DNA from: Pagrus major
Taxonomy: Eukaryota; Chordata; Actinopteri; Spariformes; Sparidae
DNA length: 64,000 nucleotides
Reading direction: 5' to 3'
NCBI RefSeq assembly: GCF_040436345.1
Contig: NC_133227.1
Location: forward strand, 19,478,671 to 19,542,670
Made by a program: the position numbers and the translations under genes. Positions 1-10,423 of the stretch are shown here, piece after piece (the first letter of the stretch is position 1; the number at the start of each line of letters is the position of its first letter). Under the pieces are notes generated by a model. It searched no databases. It was given only the letters and a program-made list of their open reading frames with translations, and was not told where the DNA came from.

Positions 1-208
1 CCGACACATGTTGCTGTTAACTGTTCAGCACGTTGTCTTTAAATTATACAGAAAAAAAAAAAAAAATCTAAATAAGCAACAGTTAAATCCAGAGTTCTTC
101 CTCCGGACAGCAGCTCCCATCAGCTCACAGAATCCTGACAGAAGACACCACTTTGTTTCCGTGAATGAAGGAGCAGAGCTGCGCGTCTCCGCCCGGGGAA
201 GAGCTCAC

Positions 209-336
209 CTTTGGGCGGCCGTGTTGGCGTCCAGCACGCCGCCCCCCTGCATCCAGCTCCGGACATTCATGCCTCCCAGCGGCTCCTCCTTCAGGCTGCT
301 GCCGCTTCTCTGGATGCTCTCTTGGATCCCAAACAT
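209..336 (-). CDS. ebf1: Early B-cell factor 1, first coding exon (partial gene)
   Basis: This exon encodes the N-terminus of EBF1, a COE-family zinc-knuckle/IPT/HLH transcription factor that acts in the nucleus in B-cell, neural and mesenchymal development. Reading right to left, it encodes 42 complete codons beginning [14 protein letters not shown], followed by KEEPLGG and [10 protein letters not shown], which is the characteristic EBF1 start. The exon ends with AG before a GTGAGC donor (last exon base 209), so the next serine codon is split, as in other EBF genes. The ATG at 336 is the first in-frame ATG; the frame stays open further upstream but without another ATG. Compared with human EBF1, the KEEPLGSGMNAV segment is two residues shorter (LGGMNV). 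The DNA-binding domain and all later exons lie beyond position 1. EBF3 and EBF2 begin differently, so EBF1 is preferred; a or b copy is not resolved. Confidence 0.93.
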
Positions 337-839
337 GAACAAACCTCCGTGGCTCGCTGCTTGAGCTGTGCACTTGTCCTCCTGTAGATCCTTAAGCAAC
401 GTGGGGTGCGCTCTGTGCTGCGGGGAAAAACCAAAGCGGGTAATTCTTGTCCTGAAGGAGTGTGTGTTAAAACAGACGGGACATCATATCGGGTCCAAAA
501 CTGTCCAAACACTTAAAACGCGGGTTTAAAATCGCCAGTCGAGTGTTGTGAGGAGTGTGGAGAGGTGTTAAAAAAGTCTCTCCTGGTGCGCTTTGAGATC
601 CACAGTTGAAGCTGTCAGGCAGAAAAGAGAGATCAGCTATCACCCAGATCAGATGTCATCATCCTCTGACACCTCTTTCTTCCTCTTTTTTTCGCTTTCT
701 CTCCTCTTCTCCCTCAGCCCAGTGGTCCGGGACGCGTCGAGGGCTCTGTGGTGTCCAGAGCAGCGCTGCTTTCCTTCGGATGACTCCCGAGCTCTCGCCA
801 CTCCGCTCCCTCTCTGAGGAAAACGCTTTGTGACTCTTC

Positions 840-890
840 CCAAAGGACTCTCTCTCCCTTCCCTCTCCCTCTCTCTCTCTCCCTTCCCTC

Positions 891-923
<33 letters not shown>

Positions 924-1030
924 GAGAACCAAACACGAGCTTCTCCCGCCCCGGGGGGAGAGAGAGAGGGAGGTGGGATGGGAAGAGAAGGAGGGGAGGG
1001 GACCGGAGGAGAGGAGAGGAGAGGAGACGC
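840..1030. repeat. Opposed CT-rich and GA-rich tracts
   Basis: A (CT)n/(CCCT)n-rich stretch at about 840-923 is followed, after about 30 bp of GC-rich spacer, by a GAGA/GGAG-rich stretch at about 955-1030. The two tracts are roughly complementary, so the strand could fold on itself or adopt triplex-type structure. The position is in the ebf1 5' leader or promoter. Confidence 0.8.
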
Positions 1031-1078
1031 CCCCAAACAAAGAGTGAGGTCCGGTGCGCGCCGTGGAGTGGCACGAAG

Positions 1079-1187
1079 CTCCTCTGTCCTCTCTCCTCTG
1101 TCCTCTGTCCTCTCTCCTCTGTCCTCTGTCCTCTCTCCCCTGTCCTCTGTCCTCTCCCCTGTCCTCTCCTCTGTCCTCTGTCCTTGT
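1079..1187 (+). repeat. TCCTCTG/TCCTCTC minisatellite
   Basis: About 15 short units based on CCTCTGT and CCTCTCT/CCTCTCC alternate without interruption. It is a simple tandem repeat in the ebf1 promoter region. Confidence 0.8.
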
Positions 1188-1589
1188 TTAAATAAGACTT
1201 TGCAGAAACGTCTCTTCTCTGCAAATGTGGAGATTAATTCTTGAAAATCGCCAGCGAAAGTTTCTGGAAGCTGCTCAGCGGCACTTCATCAGGGCGCGCA
1301 CACACAGTCACATCTTGATTGTCTCCAACATCTGCCTTTATTATGAAAATATCAATCAAACAATATTGAATTCTGGAGCACTTGATCGGAACTTTAAAAC
1401 AAAGCACCGAACAACAATAGTATTTCTCGTTCTTAATCATTAAAAGAAAAAAAGAAATCCATCAGGCCACATGAATCCCACAGATGAATCCCTGCTCTCG
1501 TCTGAGCAGATGAAGATCAGCTGATGTTCGCTTCAGCTGCAGACATTCGGTGAATCTGATCTGAAACCTCAGCCCGTGCATTTACACGG

Positions 1590-2060
1590 AGGTTTTTATT
1601 TAGACTAACCGGTTAGGCTCAAATATAAAAGCCATACTTCATCGCCACAACATCTCCCTGCTCCCCATTGTCCTCCGCAGGCCTCCTTATTGCAGGCTAG
1701 CGCCGCAAGACGCACAAACAAAAGCGACAATAACAATAATTAGCTCAAAATAACAATGAACATAATTGAGGATAATTGCTACCAGATCCCCCCGCTTTGT
1801 CTCTCCCTGCAGCACCATCTGTTATTTGAAACAATTTATCACGCCGCCGAGAGGGAATCCAAAACCCAAATACAAATATTAATAGATAATCCCGTCAACT
1901 CATTTTTTTTATTTTTTTTTATTTTAATAAAATAAAGCTGCAGAGTATCGATCCGCCGAGGTGCAAAAGGTCAACAACTTTTGTATTATTCAGCCGGCTG
2001 TGGGGATGATTGGCAGGGCGAACTGGCGCAGCTCCAGGGTTTAATTCCCAAAGGTTATTG
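1590..2060. promoter_or_regulatory. Candidate conserved non-coding element upstream of ebf1
   Basis: This stretch is non-repetitive, has no coding frame and has the texture of a vertebrate developmental enhancer: AT-rich, with many clustered short motifs. Visible motifs include several SOX-like ACAAT/AACAAT cores (about 1726-1760), TAATTAG and ATAATTG homeobox-type cores, the E-box CATCTG, and ACAATTTATCACG. Its position about 1.3-1.7 kb upstream of the ebf1 ATG fits a cis-regulatory role. Conservation itself cannot be tested here. Confidence 0.4.
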
Positions 2061-2803
2061 AAAAACGCTCTTGACCTTGATTATGGAGAATAAGAGTCTT
2101 TTATGCTCCAGTTTCCTGCATATAGAAGAGAGGGAGAGGGAGAGACAGTGGAGGATCAGCCCGTGGAGGACTGAAGAAAGAAATGTATGTGAGTGGAGGA
2201 GTGTCAAAGAGGCTGCGAGGGCTGCATCGATCCGAGCACGTGAGCAAGTTAAACAATTAAAATATATGAAGTAACAGAGGAGGTTTGTCTCTGCATGCTC
2301 ACGCAGGTTATGTGACAATATGAATGTAATGCTTCAGGTGTTAGAAATAAAAAAAATGCAATTTATTCTCTTGCAAAAAAAATAAAAAAATAAAATGCAA
2401 TATATAATGAATCAAAAGCTTCCTGTTAAATTGTTAGGAAAGGATATAATCGATTAATAAACACCCTGAAATATGAGTTAATTTATCATAAAGATCCTAA
2501 AGGATTTTTATATCATGAGAATGCTCAAAAGGACAAATACCAATAGTGTCCAAAGGTCACTTTAAAGTTTAATTGAGCGTCACAGATATTTAATCTGCAT
2601 TAAAATCTAAATTTAGAGATTTTAAACGCGAGATTAAATCATAACAGATAATATTAAGAATAAAAAATATAATCAAGGAACTTAGTGAATATGTACGAGC
2701 CCGACAGAGCAGGAACAACCCGGCAGATTAAAGATAAACACAGTATATACACCGGTACTGATGTGCACAGTGAGGCTCAGCAGTGTCGTGACACAAACTG
2801 TCC

Positions 2804-2804
<1 letters not shown>

Positions 2805-2852
<48 letters not shown>
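2805..2852 (+). repeat. (TG)n microsatellite
   Basis: A pure TG/GT dinucleotide run of nearly 50 bp that ends in GCGCGCG. Confidence 0.95.
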
Positions 2853-2863
<11 letters not shown>

Positions 2864-3992
2864 CTCCAGCTGCGGTTTGTCTCCCGCATCAGCTCACACT
2901 CCTTCTAAAAAAAAGCACAACAGCGCCATCTTCTGTCTGATTCGTCCAACTACACACAGACCAGACTTCATACAGAATTAACACATTTTCCCAGTTGGTT
3001 AAACAACTTTCCTGAAACTAAAGGCTCAGTTTCTTAAAAAAACACTCTGATTTCATAAAAAAGTTTTAACCCAGGCTGTTTAACTGAGGGGATATTTAAG
3101 AAAATCAAGCTGACGACCTGCGTCTAAGATTAAAACGGTGCATTGTTTTCTTTCTGTACTTTTTTTCTGTTTCAATTGTGAAAACTAAGACATTTTAAAT
3201 GACAAGCTTTATAGGCAGATATAGGGAATGTAACAGTCCAGCCCGTTAGCACTTTACTTTTTTCAGTCGACTAGGTATAGAGACTGGTGCCGTGTTGTAC
3301 AAGACAGTGATACGACACTGTGAATATATCTCAAGTATTGCGTTGACACAGAGAACTCACAACCCAGCTTCCCAGAGTCAGACTGTAAACTTGTAGTTGA
3401 TGCTTCAACATTGTTAGAGTTCAAGTCAAACTGTAAGCATTTCATTAGAAGTACTGGCTGGCGATCTTCCTCCTCCTCCTCCTCCTCCTCCTGCTCTTGA
3501 TCTTCTTCTCCATGCTGCTCCAATGGCTTCTTTTATGTCCTAAAGAGAGTCGAGGTGTTTTGCCAGCTGAGCCTGAACATGTAAGAAGTGAGTGAGACTG
3601 ATTGGTTGTTAGGGGGTTGTGTTTTGAATTGCCAGGATGAGATAGTGTGCAAAAACTGTGATTTTCAATTTCTATCTGAGTGAAAACAGTCAAATTGAGC
3701 GTAGAGTTTTGCAGTCTGTAGTTTTTTGATACGTGAGGTTTGAGATTTTGTGAGTATAAATTACAGTTATACTTCTTCACACTTGTGGACACTTGGGAAC
3801 ATTTTTATAAATATTGATTCCATTTTTCTTCTTTTAAATTATCAGAGAAATTCTACTCACAGTTTTCTTTTTTTTAATATATAATATTTAATTTTTGGCA
3901 TTATGGCCGTTCTGAGTTCTCTCCTGCGTATATGATGTCATGATTGTGCCGTTTCCAGTAAAGTGCAGGACGACTGCTTGGAGTTCTGAGGG

Positions 3993-4327
3993 TTAAAGGG
4001 GCACTATGCAGTTTTTAGGAGAAGAAATTCAATCTCTGACTTCTAATGTTTACAATATCAATAAGATAATAATAAAAAAACAGAAATGTTTATGTTTTCC
4101 ATAACTGAATGAACAAGCTGTTCTCAGAGGAAAATAAGGTCCCCAGAACAGTGTTTGAAGCTAGAAAGATGGCAGGGTCCGCCAAATATAAACAAAGTAA
4201 AACAGTATGAAACTGTCTTGTCCTTTAAGGTCAGTTTGTTCATTCAGTCATGAAAACAAAGAGTTTGTTTATTTAGTTTCTTCTGATTTAAATTTCTTTT
4301 CACCAAAACTACATAGTGCACCATTAA
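3993..4327 (+). mobile_element. Non-autonomous DNA transposon (MITE) with TTAA ends
   Basis: The left end reads TTAAAGGGGCACTATGCAGT and the reverse complement of the right end reads TTAATGGTGCACTATGTAGT, so the two ends form a terminal inverted repeat of about 25 bp with few mismatches. The 335-bp interior has no coding frame. The end sequence resembles a MITE family that is common in percomorph genomes. The terminal TTAA would fit a piggyBac-like mobiliser, but that is inference. Confidence 0.75.
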
Positions 4328-5098
4328 ATTATTTGATATTTACAATTTTAGTGTTGGAAATTGTAAGTATTAAAAGTATGATCTATAATATTACTCATCT
4401 TTTATCGGATCAAATTACAAGACTAAATTTAAATAATAGGCCTACTGCTTCCAATAAAAATCTAATAATAATACAGATTACCTCTTATAAGGAGCAGCGC
4501 TGCAGCACCATTACATGATATGGTTTTAAATCAGGCATCTGAAATAAAATCAAGGCCGAGTCCAGAGTGGATGGTTCATTTTATTTCTGACATTCAATTT
4601 TTGTAAAATAACCAAGGCAATGCCAGGCATTAAGTCCACAAATCAACCGTGGGGCTTTTTAACAGAACACAACTGGCATTCAGAGTCAGGTTTGACAGAG
4701 CAGGTCTTAAATGTGTGTGTGGAAAAACTAAATCAGACATAAAGAAGAGAAAGGAAATAAACAAAGATGTGAAGGGAGTCTCAGTCAGAGCCGCCCTGAA
4801 CATGATAACGTGTGTCAGTCAGAGGCAACAGTACGAGACAGCAGAGCCGTGTCTTTCAGAGCTCTGTGGCAGCTATTGATTCCATTATATTTGCTTACAT
4901 TTTTAATGTTATAGAGTCATGATTTTGCAAAGTATTGTCTCAGAAACATCTGGATTTCAGATGAGAGACCGACTTCAGCTATTATACTGGCTGGTGTTCA
5001 TAGTCATACTGGTTACTGGTTTTGGGGATATCGAGGGCACACTGGCTTGTTTAGCTCATGGACAACTAACTGAACCAGTCCCTGATGCATTTTACATT

Positions 5099-5376
5099 GG
5101 AGCTGCAATGATTAGCCGATAAAGCAATTAGTTGATTGACTATTTTGAGAACGGAGCAATAGTTTCAGTAATTTTTTAGTTGCTGGTTCCAGCTTTTTAA
5201 ATTTAAGGATTTGTTGCATTTTTGTTCTTTATGATGAAACTAACTAAATGAAGAGTTTTGTGGGGTTTTGGACTGTTGGTTGGACAAAGGAAGCACTTTG
5301 AAGAAGCATTTTTAACAATCATGAGAATGACTGGCAGAATAATCAATAGTGAAGTAAACCTTAGCTGCAGCCCTAT
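5099..5376. mobile_element. Dispersed element with GCTGCA-type ends
   Basis: The left end reads GGAGCTGCAATGATTAG and the right end CCTTAGCTGCAGCCCTA, an imperfect inverted pair. The interior has phrases (GGGTTTTGGACTGTTGGTTG and similar) that recur at about 58433-58690 and, in the opposite orientation, at 45325-45570. It is therefore one copy of a dispersed, non-coding family. Confidence 0.65.
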
Positions 5377-6438
5377 TTTACATGAAGTCAATCCCTCAGC
5401 TAAAATCTCAGAGGTGCTTTGAAATGCAAATAATGCATTTAAAGATTTGAAAAGCTTTAAATATGCAATGTCCATAAGCTTTCGACAGTTATCAGATGAA
5501 GGCGTTCAATAGTCAAATATTAAACATGGAGCTTGGATTGTGGTTAAAACATTTGATGTTAAACTGTCCCAGACAGTATGAAACAATATGTCACAGTTCA
5601 GAGCCTGGAGAGTGACTGCAACAACTGCAATTTCTCCAACATGGAGTATAAACAGAGCAAACACATCTGGAATCAACAGCTGGTAGGCCTCTCTGCCAGG
5701 TATGTATCATTTAATACTGCGATGCACATTCACATACAGTTGCCAATGACAGTCATCACCTCGTGGAGACATTTCATCATGCAGGTGATCTCTCTGCCTG
5801 ACACAGTTCAAATGCTCCACAGTAAAAAAACGAGTGAGTATGAAGCGGTTTTAAAATGTGTGTAAAAGGTTTCAAGTGCTTTTGTATGAAATCAAAGACT
5901 AAGGAATGGAGCTGATGAGAATACAGAAAGATGTCCTTATGTTCACTTTTCAGAGGAACATGTGCAAAATACATCAAACTCTACATTTCATCTCTTAAAA
6001 AAAATAAACACAAATAGATAAACGAGCATTGGCCAGGTTGGATCCTACATCGAGTATTAATGTATTCATTCTCAGCCCTGCAGCCAACGCTTTCCAATGT
6101 CAACAGTAAAGTCATTCATAGTAATAAGACCTTTAGTAATAGTGGTAGTAAGTAATACTGTCAATGGTTAACTAGTGCGTCTCCTGTCCGTCTGCGTCAT
6201 GCTGATCCCACTCCTAACAGTAGAGGGCACCGGAGTGATCACACCAGCTTGAGGACGCGTCATACAGACCGGAGAGGCAGTAACACTGGCTGGTCTCACA
6301 GGTCAGAGCGCTCGCTTTCCCGAAGGCTTCCAAGTTTGTCTTTGTCCACAGACATGTACAGTAACAAAGACCATCGAACCACCAGGAAGCCTTGGAGAAA
6401 TCGAGCCCTCATCTTATTTATATATCAACACTCCTCTG

Positions 6439-6444
6439 GTTTAA
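6439..6444 (-). terminator. rnf145: Candidate rnf145 poly(A) signal (ATTAAA)
   Basis: TTTAAT on the plus strand gives ATTAAA on the minus strand, about 1.8 kb below the rnf145 stop codon. No canonical AATAAA was noticed between here and the stop. A canonical signal further down at about 4577 is possible, so the end of the transcript is uncertain. Confidence 0.3.
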
Positions 6445-8250
6445 TATAGATGCCATACAGGGCAACATTTATATACATTACACACAAACAGATTGGGCTG
6501 TTTCCTCGTACACAAACAACATCAGAGGGTATTTGGTTGCTGACAGCCACAGAAACGGCTTTGGAGCATCGCTAGTATAAATGACATTAGTGCAAATGCA
6601 ATCCCAAAAAGAAAAAAAAAAATGGCAGAAAAAACATTGGTAGCCAGGTTGGAGCACACTGGGGGACAAACAAATAAACGCTATGGTAACAGTGGCAGCG
6701 TGCAAGCTCTACAAATAAGCGTGCATCAGGACTCTGCATTCTCAGGTCTTTCTATTAAACCTTCAGACTTTCCAGCACACACTTCACGGGAGCCAACAGT
6801 GTCTGTGTGTGTGGGTGCAAGCATGTGTGTGAAACAAAAAAAAGCTTTCCTATCGAGCGGCTCAATTTGCTGGTAGAAACATTTCATGGAGGAGGAAGAG
6901 GATGGTGAGGGTGCTCTGATGTGATTGGATGGAGCCATAGTAGAGTCAACAACTGCTGGCTCCATGACAAACACTGGATGTACTGGTTCAGTGAATGTGT
7001 TTGTGAATCAGCTGAGCTCGGGACGATGAGTGCGGATAAGTACCATGAATGAATTAAAGCCAACGACGACAAAGTTTGGGCTCTGAGGGCTAATTTACAC
7101 TCCACGTTCTCACAACGCCGAAGGGTCAAACACAAACTAAATGTGGCCTCTGTTGCATGTCATCCCCGTCCTCTCCCTTTCTCTCCCTCATTTTCAGTCT
7201 GTCTGCACTGCGTGTTGTCTGATAAAGCAGTAATGTAAAAATTATCTTAAAAATAACATCTCTTTAACAGGAATACAAAAGTTTGGCGATGAGGAGTAGA
7301 GCTGTTGTTGCTGGGACCAGCCAAACAAGTTTGATTTGAAGCTTGACACATGAAATTAATTTTTCCATGTGAACACTTGACTAGACCACACCATGTATCC
7401 TCTGCTTAGCACCAGGCTTCAGGTCATGTGATGGCCTCGAGAAAACAACATTCAATCTCTTTTGATGCTCCGTGTATTCACTAATACACGCAAATCTTTA
7501 TCAAAACCGATGGAGAAATTTGTACTTTGTGAGTCACTATTTAAAAAGCAACCCGTCAAGGCTCTCTGAACATTTTGAACCATTCCTCCACAGATCATGG
7601 CACATACAGGACTACAGAGAGAACCCAAATACTATGAAGTGTACAGCAATGAGAGTGCAGCTGCACAAACAAAAGGCAGGATGGGAGCGACCATCACGTG
7701 AAATGTGTGGGACTGAAATAAGAAGGAAATAAGCTTGATTCTATAAGTGTCACCATGGGTCTAATATCAATGTGAAAATCTAGGAAAACAGCAAAAAAAT
7801 TATGTAATGTGATTCTTCAGTTTCATTCAGGATTTCACATTTCGTGGACATGACATAGAACTACCAATTATTCATGAGATGAGATTACTGCTGTCCCATT
7901 TTTGTGGGAAAGGAAAAAGAAACACATGGAACAAGTTATGCCCACTCTAATGAAATCATTGCTGGCATGAAAGTTAAACTCATCATGGAAACACATTGAG
8001 ATGATCTGTTCCAAGACAATTGCCCAAAAAAATGGCCTTTAAATGCTGTGTGATGAATATTTGCTTGGAGATTGTTTTGGATTTTTTTTCTCCTCCAAAT
8101 GAAAATGGAGGAATCTGGAGTTGAATTTCTGACATGATGGGATAGCCAACCGCTGGACGAGTAGAATATAGGCAGAATACTGGCAGATGGAGTATTTAGA
8201 TTGTGTGTTTATATGTGCATGCATGTATGTCTAATGTGTTGCGATGGGGC
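6445..8250 (-). other. rnf145: Probable rnf145 3' UTR
   Basis: This is the sequence directly downstream of the rnf145 stop codon. It is largely non-repetitive with no supported reading frame. The lower boundary rests on the weak ATTAAA at 6439. Confidence 0.35.
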
Positions 8251-8874
8251 TCAGAGGCTGCATGAAGGAGGACACTGTTCATCAGAAGGGGAAGTGGGCT
8301 GGTCAGGCTGTGATGATGATGATGATGATTCCCGGCTGCCCAGTCGGAAGCCTGGGTTTAGCTGAGGGGCGGGCTCAGGTACAGCCTGCGAGGACGAGTG
8401 GTGAGAGTTGGAGGGGGCAGGGGACATGTCCAATGTGTCGGAGGAAGACGACGAGGGATGATCTGTGGGCAGCTGGTTCTTAGATTCAGTCACAAGTGGG
8501 GAAGGAGAAGAAGAGGAAGATGACGATGACGATGAAGTCTTCAGGTTCTGGGGAGCAGAGGGCACACCAGAAGAGGAGGAGGAGGTTTCTCCAGCTGACA
8601 TGACAGGTCCATTATCTCCCTCCTGCCCTCCTGTTCCCTCCTCCTTCCCATCCTCTGGAAGTGTGCCATCTTTCTGCTTCTTATTGGCGTCGTCCTGCTC
8701 TGCAGGGCTCTGATTGGCCACAGGGGTGTCTTGGTTGGGGACAGTAGTGGTTGGTGATTGGCTCTTGAGTTGCGAGTGACAGAGGGGGCATGTCTCCTGG
8801 ACGTAGAGCCATTTCTTCAGACAGCCAGCGTGGAAGAAATGACTGCACGGAGTGATCACAGCACTGTTCATGTC
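8251..8874 (-). CDS. rnf145: rnf145 coding exon 11 (RING remainder and Ser-rich tail, stop)
   Basis: Starts DMNSAVITPCSHFFHAGCLK, completing the RING-H2 finger with CPLC at 571-574, and ends in PSCSL followed by TGA. The tail has several poly-serine runs and a Pro/Gln/Glu-rich composition that make it longer than in mammals. The serines are encoded by short trinucleotide runs (for example GAT/GAA repeats on the plus strand at about 8513-8540). Confidence 0.96.
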   Translation of the reverse strand, partial: DMNSAVITPCSHFFHAGCLKKWLYVQETCPLCHSQLKSQSPTTTVPNQDTPVANQSPAEQDDANKKQKDGTLPEDGKEEGTGGQEGDNGPVMSAGETSSSSSGVPSAPQNLKTSSSSSSSSSSPSPLVTESKNQLPTDHPSSSSSDTLDMSPAPSNSHHSSSQAVPEPAPQLNPGFRLGSRESSSSSSQPDQPTSPSDEQCPPSCSL

Positions 8875-10373
8875 CTGGAAAGAAAGAGCACAAACACACA
8901 TCGGCTGTGTTGTCACATTTCCCTTGACATTTTAAAACCACTTTGGCCTATGTTACCATGCATCAGATCCACATTAACCCTGATTCTAAAACATTAACAC
9001 ATGCTGTGTAAAACATTAAATGAAAACAGAATGCAATAATTTGCAAATGAACTGTGTTCAGTGAATACAGTTTAAAGATGCCATATGTAAGAATTGGATA
9101 CCTGGATAGACAAATTTATACTCCAAGAAAATAGGGGGCAGCATATTGCCAGAGTAATTTCTGCCAGGACTGGGATTTGAGAGCACTGGGGGAGTATTGG
9201 TTTTGTTTACTATCTGACTATCACCTCTCAAGTTATAAAATGGCTAGGGGCTAGCTGGTTAGCAATACAAACATCAACATCAAAATTGTTATTCTGAATG
9301 TTTTAAGCTAAAATTCCTACACATTGCACCTTTAACAAAGTGTTCCTGAGCCCCTGAAGTAATATCTTTTCACAATCATGTGTTTCACAAAGGGGTGAAC
9401 CTGCGTCATCCCTGTTTGTTATCGACTGAGCCTTTCAAGGTGTCCCTTTCATGCCCAAACCTGATACTATCACCTGTTACCAATTAACCCGTTTACCTGC
9501 AGGATGTTCCAAACAGGCATTTTTGGAGCATTACACAACTCTCATATTCTTTTGATGTCCCCGTCCCAATTTATTTGAAAAATATTTACAAAAATCTATG
9601 GAGTTGATGATTTATAACATGAAGTATATTGCCCCTGTGCTGTTTTAAATTCAGTATTCAGCAAATTATCACATTCTGTTTAATTTTTGGACTGGGGTTG
9701 TAGCTTTAACTTGAAGCCTGAAATATATTCTTGGCCAAGAACAGAAACACACAAAACCAGCACATACCTGGTAGCAGATAGCGCAGATGTCGTTGTACTG
9801 TTCCAGCTGTGTGTTGCTAGCCGTGGGGAGGCTTTTGATCTTGTTTACAGCATCTCTCCTGAGCAGGAAACTCTGCCAGCCCAGCTGGGCTCTGAGCCAG
9901 ACATTATAGTACGAGTGGACCAGGATGATGGTGCTGCCCATCACACTCCATTCCCCAAACACCGTCTCTGACACGCCGTAGCACACCACACACACCGCAA
10001 CCTGGCAGGGGAGGAAATTAGCCAATGTCTTAATGTAACAGATGCAACACTGTATATCAGCAATGCTACTGCCTTTGATAAACATCCTGCCTTCTCAATT
10101 GTGCTCCTTTACAAAACTGTATACCATGTGTGCATGTGTGACACTCACCAGGAACTCCAGCAATCTGTAGGTTCCGTTGACACAGTAGATAACTTCATCC
10201 ATGTTCTCCACTGGAGCCTTACGAAACTCCTCCACCATGAAAAGAACGTAGATCAGCAGAGTGCCAAGGACCTGGGGGTGACAGAGGGGAGTGTCTTGAT
10301 GTTATTCAGTTGAATAACTAATCACAAATTATAGATTCATAAGGATCCTCAGGCACAGTGGATAAAACTGAAG

Positions 10374-10423
<50 letters not shown>

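Larger units (their letters stand above)
337..1250 (-). promoter_or_regulatory. ebf1: ebf1 5' UTR and proximal promoter region
   Basis: This is the stretch directly upstream of the ebf1 start codon on the minus strand. It contains no convincing additional exon. It holds a pyrimidine tract (about 840-923, mostly CT) followed by a purine tract (about 955-1030), and then a tandem run of TCCTCTG/TCCTCTC-type units (about 1079-1187). Long open frames cross this region on both strands, but they only read low-complexity sequence. The transcription start cannot be placed from sequence alone. Confidence 0.5.
2061..6430. other. ebf1-rnf145 intergenic DNA with repeats
   Basis: No supported gene. It contains a (TG)n microsatellite at about 2805-2852, a short (TCC)n run at about 3466-3492, a terminal-inverted-repeat element at 3993-4327 and another dispersed element at about 5099-5376. 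The rest is unremarkable AT-rich DNA in which I see nothing further. Confidence 0.6.

Noticed and set aside
205-399. Longer ebf1 N-terminus ([10 protein letters not shown]...)
   Set aside because: The triplet at 399 on the minus strand is TTG, not ATG; the first real ATG gives MFGIQES, the known EBF1 start.
649-1224. 191-aa and related open frames on the minus strand
   Set aside because: They read the CT/GA tracts and minisatellite; composition is purely Arg/Glu/Ser low complexity and there is no family match.
2044-2053. Possible EBF autoregulatory site (TTCCCAAAGG)
   Set aside because: It does not match the TCCCNNGGGA palindrome well enough to claim.
8465-8713. Plus-strand 82-aa acidic frame
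   Set aside because: Antisense shadow of the serine-rich rnf145 tail.
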